DNA of 64,000 nucleotides, from NCBI RefSeq assembly GCF_950295315.1, contig NC_080166.1, forward strand, positions 104,935,693-104,999,692. Direction: 5' to 3'. The position numbers and the translations under genes are program-made. Below are positions 55,986 through 64,000 of this stretch, piece by piece; positions within the stretch are counted from its first letter, which is position 1; each line of letters begins with the position of its first letter. The stretch is from Erinaceus europaeus. Its lineage: Eukaryota > Chordata > Mammalia > Eulipotyphla > Erinaceidae. Below the pieces are notes generated by a model. It saw only the letters and a program-made list of their open reading frames with translations. It was not told where the DNA came from and ran no database searches.

Positions 55986-56434
55986 CATTATAAACAATGA
56001 GATCATGTCCTTTGCAATACCTAGGTCAGAACTTTAAGATATCATGTTGAGTGAGATAAGCCAGAAACAAAATGGCCAATACTGAACAATCTTACTAGTA
56101 GGTAGAACTTAAAATAAAAAGACAACGAGGGAAAGCATTAGGTGAAACATGGACTGGGTATGATATACTGCACCAAAACAAAGAACACTAAAGGAGAGAA
56201 AATGGTAGAACAAAGAGACACCAGAGTCCAGGTATGTATGCTGGAGGAGGAGGGCCTAGGCTGGGAGAGGAAGTGCCTTTCAAACACTTAGACATCTATC
56301 ATGAGAATAGGAGAGGTTGTACCTATGCATCATCAACACTACTATAAACCATTAACACTCCCCCATAAGTGTAAAAAAAAAAAAAAACAATTTTATGATA
56401 AAATAAAGAAAAGAAAAGAGTGGCCAATGAGTCT

Positions 56435-56645
56435 TATAGGTAGGACTGGGTGGTGGCACATTTAGTAGAATGTACATGTCATCATACACAAGGACATGGG
56501 TTCAAGCCCCTCATCCTCACCAGCAGGGGTAAAGCTTCAGGAGTGGTTAAACAGTACCACAAGTGTGTTTCTTTCTTTCGCTTTCCCTCTCCTATCTCAA
56601 TTTCTATTTTTGACAATGAAGGAGAAGGGCAAGAAAGAAAGTGAA
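56435..56645 (+). mobile_element. SINE-B copy
   Basis: GGACTGGGTGGTGGCACATTTAG, GGGTTCAAGCCCC, core and CAATTTCTATTTTTG are visible. Confidence 0.83.
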
Positions 56646-56649
56646 CAAA

Positions 56650-56800
56650 TGGGCAGGGGTAGATAGCATAATGGTTATGCAAAGAAACTCTCATGCCTGA
56701 GGCTCCAAAGTCCCAGGTTCAATCCCCTGCAAAACCATAAGCCAGAGCTGAAGAGTGCTCTGGTAAAATAAAAATAAAAATAATAAAAAAAAAAAAGTGA
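56650..56800 (+). mobile_element. SINE-C copy
   Basis: The clearest SINE-C here: GGTAGATAGCATAATGGTTATGC, AGGTTCAATCCCCTGC and GCCAGAGCTGAAGAGTGCTC, then an AAAATAAAAATAA tail. Confidence 0.88.
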
Positions 56801-58190
56801 ACAAAAAGAAAGAGAAAGAGAAGTTGGGGGGGAGGTGGAGGAGCAGAAGAAGTCTTATAGACAAATTTTAGTAGAGAATAACAACACATAGTGTGAAGAG
56901 ATCTAAGGTTAGTTCAGTATATTTGTATTTTAGAATACTGAATGGATTTATAAAAAATGATGTATAAAGAATGGATATATAGAAATGGATATATAATATA
57001 TAAAAATGGATATATAAAGAAAACATACATTATCATTCATCCCCCTAACTAAAAAAAAAAGATAATGTTTCTGGTTGACGGGTAACACTGATTTTGTATA
57101 TGATCATGATTATAATATTTTTTGTTTATTCATGAAGCACATTTTGATGATACTTTCCTATCACTGTTCCAGTTCATTTAAAAATTATTAAATGTGAACT
57201 CTTAAGTATTAAAAGAAATTCTTTTCAGTTTTAGGGCAACAGAGATATCTAAACATTATCATTTAAAACTGATTTTCAATTCATTAGGTTTTACAAATCA
57301 CCTGTGATTAAGGAAAACAACTGAAAGCTAACTCAAAGTCAATTAGTATTTTGAATGCTTTCTTTAAAGATTCAGTTAACTATGGAAAAGTCAATGTGTA
57401 CAGAATGCAAATCTATTAAATTCATATTTTAGACTTCATGCCTTTTTTCTAAGAATAAAGTCTTATCATACAAAATATTTCTAAAAGTGAAACATTTCTA
57501 TATATAGTTGATGTGAAATTATAGTGAATAGTTTTACCCTAAATATTTAGATTATTCTCATAAAGAAATAAAACATTTTAATGTACTATATTAATTGATA
57601 TAGTTCTTTTGCATCAGCTTTTTACTGAACTCAAAACTAAGCCAAATATACTATTTTGCTGAAATTTCATTTTGCAATGTAGCAACAGGAGCCTAAGAAG
57701 CAGGGAATTAATATGATGAATCATTTTGGATTTTATTTTGATTTTATTTTTGAATTGAAGAAATTTTGAGTTCATTTAGTCATTTTTCTCTTTTTTCTAT
57801 TTTTAGATATGAGTACAAATTGATGCTATTCCTCATTTCATATGAACAGGTACTTTGTGTCATATTTATGATTTAGCTTCAAACTCTTCTGACAATATTC
57901 AATGCTTTGTTTCACGATGCTTTATGAGAACAGTTTTTTCTTAACATTATATTGTGGAAACCAGGTTCTTCCAAACTTGGAAATATTAAACAGCAACTAT
58001 GTGACTGAAACAAGACCTAATTATAAAACAAAAAAATTAAGCTCTGAAGACTTTCTTTCCTTTGCTTTTATTTGAAGGAACAGAAGTGAACATTGTCCCA
58101 TTTCTTTCTACCATGCCCTAATATTACTTTATAACTCATTGCCAATCATCAGGCACATTGTCAGAAATGTGACAAGGATTCCAGAGTGTC
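56801..58190. other. AT-rich sequence, no gene recognised
   Basis: About 1.4 kb, including short ATGGATATATA-type tandem words near 56970-57020. No coding domain is seen. Confidence 0.5.
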
Positions 58191-58857
58191 TATTGTAGCA
58201 TTACACCGCAAGATATACTGGTTAGGGCACGGATTAAACCTGGTATCTCAAAACTCTAACCTTATATCCATGTTGTACTCAGCTGCCTGAGAGTGACAGG
58301 GCTAATTGGTTCACTCTCTGGGATAAGGTTACTTTGCTGTAGTCAGTTGACTGATATTTGAAATTGTCAAGCTAGCAAATTTAGTTCCCTTATGTTTCCC
58401 TTTCCATAGAAATTGAAGATATTCTTACACATTCATGTAATGCTGCACAAGTTTCTTTCTGAAAATCAATATGGTTGACGTCTTCAGAATCTAAGTTTTA
58501 ACTTACCTGACATACCTTTCTTACTCACATCAAAATGATCTAACATTTAAACTAGAGAAAATTGAAATGAAAAACTGAGTACTCAGAATACCAAAGACTA
58601 CTCAGAATATTGAAGCTGGTATTTGACATTCTTCACAAATGTACAAACCATACTGTGTTTAACTACCCACATCTTGCTTACTGAGTATTCAGTTAATGGG
58701 ATGAGATATTGGCTGTCAGGAAATTCATTATTTATTTTTGTTTTTCTACAAAAAGTGTTTCATGGCTTTTCCAACAACCCAATATACTGCAAAAATTTCC
58801 TTTTCTCAACATTTCAAAGATTGTTTAGTCATTTCCTCAAAAAAATTTTTTAAATGT
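58191..58857. other. Old SINE fragment and unassigned sequence
   Basis: 58195-58290 (GCACGGATTAAACCTGGTATCTC) looks like a reversed old SINE. The frame 58623-58853 is unrecognised. Confidence 0.4.
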
Positions 58858-58972
58858 TGTGGGCTGGGCCGTTAAACAGATACAACTGCCATGCTCAAGG
58901 ATTCAGCTCCTGTTCCCCACCTGTAAGGAGAGAATTTCACGAGTGATGAAGCAGGCCTGCAGTAATTTTCAC
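58858..58972 (+). mobile_element. SINE-B, internally deleted
   Basis: GTGGGCTGGGCCGTTAAACAG, GTTCCCCACCTGTAAGG and GATGAAGCAGGCCTGCAG are present. The CT-rich 3' part is missing. Confidence 0.75.
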
Positions 58973-59094
58973 CTAAAAAAGATGAAGAAATCATCTCAAC
59001 TAAATGACCATAGGTCTTCAGATTAGTAGATAAGTAATATGTGAGGGTTGAGAAACATGGGTAGTGTTATTAAATTTGAGAAATGACATGGAAT

Positions 59095-59345
59095 TAACTT
59101 TCATAAAAACCTACACTATGACTAGCAACTTCTTTCCTGGGCATTTATGCAAAAGAAAAAATAAAAAGTATCAAGAGATTTATATACACTTATGTTGATA
59201 GCAATGTGACTTCTAATAATACAAACTGAAAGCAACTTGGATGTACAAGGACCAATAAGTGGCTAAGAAAGGTTTGGTGTATATATACACAACAGAATAT
59301 TATTCAGCCATTTAAAATGATGAGGCATCTCCTTTGCCTCTCTCT
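59095..59345 (+). mobile_element. Old L1 ORF2 C-terminal fragment
   Basis: GCAACTTCTTTCCTGGGCATTTATGC, AGCAACTTGGATG and AACAGAATATTATTCAGCC are typical L1 3' coding words. Confidence 0.78.
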
Positions 59346-59605
59346 CACACCTTCTCTGAATAGAAATGAAAAAAATATGGCTGACAGAGTTGTAATTGTG
59401 CAGGGACTGAATCTTAGAGGTAAGCCTGGTGACAGCAGATTCCTCATGGAGGTACAGACACTGTTATATTTGAAGTAGGATTATATTTTGATCATTATAG
59501 GTTCTGTGTGATTGACATATGTGAGCTTATTTAATTATATTCAAATTAATGTGGGATATATTTTTAACACACCATAGTATATTGTGATTTAAAAACTCTA
59601 GAAAT

Positions 59606-61219
59606 TGGGGGGTTCCTGGAAGATGGCGGACTGAGAAGCTGCTAGTGGTGCGAGCTCTGACCACATCTTCTGGAAATGGTAGGATTTTCTGCCTTTAGTA
59701 GGCCAGTCAATAAGGGGTCCTAGGGGTGACACCAAGGAGGTGACTATAACTTAATTGGGTTAAAAAATAGAGTAGAAAAAAAGGAAAAAAAATTTTTTTC
59801 TTTTAAATTATTAAGCATACCTCCTCCCCCTCACCCCCCCATAAACAGTCCCTGGGGACCAGCTCCTAGCAGGCTCCCCTGCTGAGCTTCTGTCTTTCCA
59901 AGATTCTTGTCCCACCAGGGAGTATCATTCATTCTAAGTATACCCTTCTGAAACCTCTGGCCTTTTTTCTTTCTAAGTAGCCACCCCCCACCTCACCCCG
60001 CATAGCTAATTAAATAATTAAAATAAATAAATAAATAAATAAACTCCTTTCAGCGCTCTTTTATGACTGTTCTTTTTCTTATCTTTTCCTTTTTTCTCAA
60101 TTTATTTTTTTTGTTTTCTTTTTCTCATTCTTGTCACCCTTTCTTCCTTAATCCTACAGCTTCCAAAGCCACAGGCTCCAGCCTCCACACCACCAAACAG
60201 AGTGCTTTTTTGAATTCACTGATACATATTTGGGAATTATTTGGGGGAAGAATTCTGACTCAGTGTGGATTCTCACTGTGAGTGTCTCTGCTCAACTTCC
60301 CTTCCTCCTTTAGCCACCCCTAGAATATACAGTGGATAGTAGATTTGCATAACTGTCTACTTCAGCTATCCTTGTCTAGTCCTGAGATTTTTTTTTTTCA
60401 TTCTTAACAATCAGCTGCCTCTGATCAAGAGGTTTGAGGTAATCTGGGACAGGGTTTTTTTTTTACCCTGCTCTATTTTATTATTAATATTATATAAAGG
60501 CATAAATCTCCCCCCCCTTTAGGTTGATCAGAATTAACTCTTAGGGTATCTTTCATTGCTAGGGGAGTGGGCATCTTATCTATTGTGGGAGGAACTTTTC
60601 ACCTTACTCCTACCTCCTTTACAGACTCTCCCCTCCCTTCTCCTCTTAGCTAATTAAAAAAAGCAAATTAAATTAAATTAAAAATAAAGTAATCAAAAAA
60701 AAAACCTTTCCTTTCACTGCTCTTTAATTACAGCTCTTTTTCTTATCTTTTCTCTTTTCTCTCACTTGTCTCTTTTTTCTTTTTTTGTTTTTCTCTCTTT
60801 TTTTTTTTATCTTGTCATACACTTCTTCCTTCCTTCTTCTTTACCTTTCTGAATTTGTGAATTACTTTGGGGAAGAAATCTGACTCAGAGTGGATTCTCT
60901 ATGTGTGTATCTCTGCTCTAGTTCCCTTTCCCCTCTTGTTACCCCTAGAATATACAGTGGATAGTAGATATGCATAACTGTCTATTCTTGCTATCCCTTC
61001 TTTCTTTTCTCTCTTCTTCACTGGGAATTAGTTACTATTTTTTCATGGACTGGAGAAATTGGCTAACTGGTCATGATCAATACTTGCTTCATTTGCTACT
61101 GTAACTCCTGAGGTTGGTGAGTGCAATTGTCATAAAGGTATTTAGTACAGTATTGCTTGTGCTCAAGACACAAAAACTGAGGAACAGAGCATAAAAAAAG
61201 AAACACACAAATCAAAAAA
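59606..61219 (+). promoter_or_regulatory. L1 5' UTR with YY1-type site and duplicated segment
   Basis: AAGATGGCGG at 59620-59629 lies within about 20 bases of the element start, where other mammalian L1s carry a YY1 site that sets the transcription start. The rest is pyrimidine-rich. A segment at about 60000-60390 recurs at about 60640-61010 with the same order of words (GCTAATTAAA, CTGACTCAG, GAATATACAGTGGATAGTAGA), so the 5' UTR is partly duplicated. The frame 60063-60281 is not considered coding. Confidence 0.75.
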
Positions 61220-62131
61220 ATGGGTAGATCAAAAACAAATAAAACTGCTACTCCAATGAATGAAGACAAGAGCCCAGAAGAAACTACAAATCAGCCAGAA
61301 GTAACCATAGATAAGAAAAGTATGCAAGCAATAATAAACTTATTAATCACAGAAATGAAAACAACATTGGAATTAAGGAATGGCAGTATTAGGGAAACAA
61401 CAGTTGAGACAACCAAGGAAAATACTGATTATCTTGAGGCAATTAGAGAACTGAAAGCTGAAATAGCTGTAATGAAGAAAGAAGCTGAGGCAAGGGAAAG
61501 CAGACCAACAGAGGCAGAAAACAGAATTAGTCAGACAGAGGATGAGCTAGAGAAAACGAAGAAAGAGGTGTAAAAGCTTAAAAAGAGATTGAGAGACACT
61601 GAAAACAACAACAGAGACATATGGGATGATCTCAAAAGAAGTAACATTTGTATAATTGGGCTGCCAGAGGAAGAAAGAGAGGAAGGGGAAGTAAACATTC
61701 TAGAGGAAATAATAGGAGAAAACTTCCTAGACCTGAATAACAGAAAGGACATCAAGATTCAAGAGGCCCAGAGAGTCCCAAACAGAATCAACCCAGACCT
61801 GAAGACACCAAGACATATCATAGTCAAAATGAGAAGAAGTAAGGATAAAGAAAGGATCCTAAAGGCTGCAAGAGAGAAACAAAAAGTCACATACAAGGAA
61901 AAACCCATAAGATTATCTGCAGATTTCTCCAGTCAAACTCTAAAAGCCAGAAGAGAATGGCAAGATATCTACTCAGCCCTGAATGAAAAAGGGCTTCAAC
62001 CAAGGATAATATATCCTGCTAGACTCTCATTCAAACTAGATGGAGGGATCAAAATCTTAACCAAACAACAGTTAAAGGAGGCAACCATCACCAAACCGGC
62101 CCTGAAAGAAGTTCTAAAAGACCTCTTATAA
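61220..62131 (+). pseudogene. L1 ORF1 with one premature stop
   Basis: L1 ORF1p is a trimeric RNA-binding chaperone that coats L1 RNA. The start MGRSKTNKTA is typical of ORF1p. A Glu/Lys-rich coiled-coil follows, then an RRM-like stretch (NICIIGLPEEE) and the C-terminal domain (RRSKDKERILKAAREK, then RLSADFS). The total is 303 codons plus stop, slightly short of the roughly 340 of primate ORF1p. A single in-frame TAA at 61571-61573, in the coiled coil, splits it into 117 codons and a remainder; the same frame continues to TAA at 62129-62131. Confidence 0.92.
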
Positions 62132-62345
62132 ACAAGAACATCATTATAATACTGGCAATATATCAGAGCAAACAAAAAAAAAAATTTTTAACAATGGCAC
62201 TACAATACATTAAATCCATAATATCAATAAATATCCATTGTTGGTATGCATGAGACCCATTCTGTTTCATTTGGTTTAAATCCCCCAAGCTTAACACTAT
62301 TCTATTTACATAACCACTGTTAACAAGTTCCACCCTCCCTCCAGG

Positions 62346-62378
62346 GCATTGTGGTTCAGTGATGGGATTCTCGCCTGC
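62346..62378 (+). other. tRNA-Gly-like 5' half within the LTR U3
   Basis: GCATTG-TGGTTCAGTG then ATTCTCGCCTGC follows the 5' half of eukaryotic tRNA-Gly(GCC) (from memory) with one missing base and three substitutions over about 33 positions, including the A-box TGGTTCAGTGG region. No 3' half, T-arm or B-box follows, so it is not a tRNA gene. Confidence 0.72.
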
Positions 62379-62470
62379 TCTGCCCCTTCTTTGTAACACT
62401 CTGATTTTCACCAGTCACTTTTCTCTCCACCCTCTCTATGTCACATCCTGTTTCCACCCTACTTGGCAAG

Positions 62471-62562
62471 TATATATAAAGACAGCATTGTGAGTTTTAG
62501 AGTACTGTACTTTGAGTTTAACTTAGCTCGTCTTAGATTGTGCTGCGTCCTGCATGAATAAA
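62471..62562 (+). promoter_or_regulatory. LTR TATA box and polyadenylation signal
   Basis: TATATATAAA (62471-62480) and AATAAA (62557-62562) are about 80 bases apart, the usual order for the U3/R part of an LTR. Confidence 0.75.
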
Positions 62563-64000
62563 GAGATACTGCCTACAACCCATCCATGAGTACCTGGTTG
62601 TCTGTTACCTGCCTGTGAAGCCAGCCTGGCGAAAACAACATAACCCATCGAAAACAACAGTCCATGACTTATACTCACCCATCAAAAGGCACAGAGTTGG
62701 GGGATGGATCAGAAAACATAATCCAACCATATGTTGCTTGCAAGAATCCCATCTGTCACAACAAGATAAACACAGACTTAAAGTGAAAGGATGGAAAACT
62801 ATCATAAAGGCTAATGGACCACAAAAAAGGGCAGGAACAGCCATTCTCATCTCAGACACCATAGATTTTAAATGAAATAAAGTAAAAAAAGATAGGCAAG
62901 GACATTACATAATAATTAGAGGATTAATCAGCCAAGAAGACTTAACATTCATTAACATCTATGTACCCAATGAGGGACCATCTAAATACGTCAAGCATTT
63001 ACTGAAAGAATTTCAAAAATACACCAATAGTAAAACAATAATAGTGGGAGACTTCAATACCCCACTCTTACACTTAGACAGATCAACAAAGTAGAGAACC
63101 AACAAAGATATAAGAGAATTGAATGAAGAGATTGACAGACTAGACCTCTTGGACATTTTCAGAGTCCTTCACCCAAAAAACTGGAATACACCTTCTTTAC
63201 AAATCCACAAAACACATACTCAAGGACAAACCACATGTTAGGCCACAAAGACAACATCAATAAATTCAAGAACATTGAAATTAACCCACATATCTTCTCA
63301 GACCACAGTGGAGTAAAACTAACATTTAACAACAAACAGAAAATTATTAAAAGACACAGAATTTGGAAACTAAACAACATACTCCTTAAGAACCACTGGG
63401 TCAGAGATTTGCTCAAGCAGGAAATTCAAATGTTCCTGGAAACAAATGAAAATGAAGACACAACCTATCAAAATATTTGGGACACAGCTAAAGCAGTACT
63501 GAGAGGGAAACTTATAGCCATACAATCACATATTAAACACCACGAAGATGATCAAATGAAATACCTTACTGCACACCTCAAGGACTTAGAAGAAGAGGAA
63601 CAAAGGAACCCTAAAGCATCCAGAAGGACAAAAATCACTAAAGTTAGAGCAGAAATAAACAACATCGAAAATAAAAGAACCATACAAAAGATCAATGAAG
63701 CCAAATGTAGGTTCTTTGAAAGATTAAACAAAATTGACAAACCCCTAGCCAGACACACCAAACAAAAAAGAGAGACTACTCAAATTAATAGAATTGTAAA
63801 TGATGGAGGAGATATTACAACTGACACCACAGAAATCCTGAGAATTCTGCGAAACTTCTACAAAGAACTATACGCCACCAAGCTAGATAATCTGGAAGAA
63901 ATGGAACAATTTCTAGAAGTATATGCCCTTCGAAAACTGAACCAAGAAGAACTACAAAATCTAAATGCACATATCACAGAGAAAGAAATTGAAACCGTTA

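Larger units (their letters stand above)
54190..56400 (+). mobile_element. Old L1 with two nested insertions
   Basis: Plus-strand L1 pieces lie at 54190-54385 (CCCTATCAAAAATTCC, AATGGAGGAATCACATTCC), 55020-55805 (AATGGAACTACATCAAACTG, TTGCTGGTAAGAGTG) and 55986-56400 (3' UTR ending in an A-run). A minus-strand L1 and a SINE-A separate them. Remaining frames such as 55114-55323 are decayed ORF2. Confidence 0.82.
62239..62659 (+). mobile_element. Solo LTR inserted in L1 ORF2
   Basis: The 421-bp insert starts TGTTGG and ends CAACA. ATCCAT (62233-62238) and GTCCAT (62660-62665) are a 6-bp target duplication with one mismatch, suggesting a betaretrovirus-like (class II) integration. TATATAAA lies at 62473-62480 and AATAAA at 62557-62562, giving a U3-R-U5 layout in plus orientation. 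No retroviral genes remain. The boundary is supported by the L1 frame resuming precisely after the duplication. The 82-codon minus frame at 62163-62411 and the start of the frame at 62615 lie in the LTR and are not genes. Confidence 0.83.
59606..64000 (+). mobile_element. Full-length-type L1, running off the window
   Basis: It has a 5' UTR starting with a YY1-type site, ORF1 at 61220, ORF2 from 62194, and continues past the right edge. An LTR of 421 bp interrupts ORF2. As the only copy with a 5' end, it shows the structure of the family. Its 3' UTR and target duplication lie outside the window. Lesions (one stop in ORF1; two stops, a frameshift and an LTR in ORF2) make it inactive. Confidence 0.92.
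62194..64000 (+). pseudogene. L1 ORF2 (endonuclease and start of reverse transcriptase), interrupted
   Basis: The ATG is placed at 62194 because the 15 codons from there to 62238 lead in phase into 62666, where the SPIKRHR block typical of the ORF2 start follows. An LTR sits exactly between. Endonuclease motifs are visible: ICCLQESH near 62740, IVGDFN at 63041-63058 and SDHS at 63298-63309. Lesions are TGA at 62873-62875, TAG at 63092-63094 and a +1 shift near 63180. From 63184 the frame is open to the window end, including the linker with FFERLNKIDKPLAR. The reverse transcriptase palm lies beyond the edge. Confidence 0.9.

Noticed and set aside
62346..62378. A true tRNA-Gly gene
   Set aside because: Only the 5' half is present. 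The anticodon arm cannot be completed and no T-arm or terminator follows.

Overview
This window looks like mammalian nuclear DNA, most probably from a hedgehog (Erinaceidae, Eulipotyphla). The main reason is a very abundant tRNA-derived SINE with an A-box-like stretch GCGCAGCGGGTTAAGCGC, a B-box-like GGTTCGAGCCC and a CAACAA/AATAA-rich tail, which I recall as characteristic of Erinaceus; that assignment rests on memory, not a database search. The window is AT-rich and L1-rich. I find no convincing host protein-coding gene, no cellular RNA gene, no CRISPR array and no bacterial feature. Every long reading frame I could identify belongs to an L1 retrotransposon or is translated repeat sequence.

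Repeat names used below. SINE-A has the head described above. In many copies it carries a roughly 60-base 3' extension bounded by GCCTCCAGG and CCTGGAGGC. SINE-B has a CCTGGTTGAGTGCAC-type head. SINE-C has a GCATAATGGTTATGCAAA-type head. The 'P-repeat' is an unidentified retroposon of about 1 kb, seen in seven pieces. L1 is present as one full-length type element at the right edge (59.6 kb to the end), two long 5'-truncated copies (1.5-4.1 kb plus strand; 42.4-45.2 kb minus strand), a shorter one (14.2-15.2 kb minus strand) and many older fragments.

Layout. 0-10 kb: L1 ORF2 remnant, P-repeat with a 146-bp duplicate, SINEs, and a young solo LTR (8597-8931) with perfect 6-bp target duplications. 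10-20 kb: SINEs, an L1 3' end, an old P-repeat, and several microsatellites. 20-42 kb: gene-free AT-rich sequence with scattered SINEs and old L1 pieces. 42-49 kb: long minus-strand L1, a fragment of a foreign-looking RTE/Jockey-like LINE, and the best P-repeat copy with an 18-bp target duplication, itself broken by a second 46-bp piece of the same LINE. 49-59 kb: SINEs, a diverged direct duplication about 1.93 kb apart (51.3/53.3 kb), and nested old L1s. 59.6-64 kb: L1 with YY1-type start, duplicated 5' UTR, ORF1 with one stop, and ORF2 interrupted after codon 15 by a second LTR whose U3 carries a tRNA-Gly-like segment.

The window holds no operon-like or cooperating gene set. What it records is a layered history of retrotransposition, readable from target-site duplications and nesting. 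The most unusual items are the RTE-like LINE end and its filler copy, the tRNA-Gly-like block in the LTR, the P-repeat family, and the hairpin-forming SINE 3' module shared between different SINE heads.
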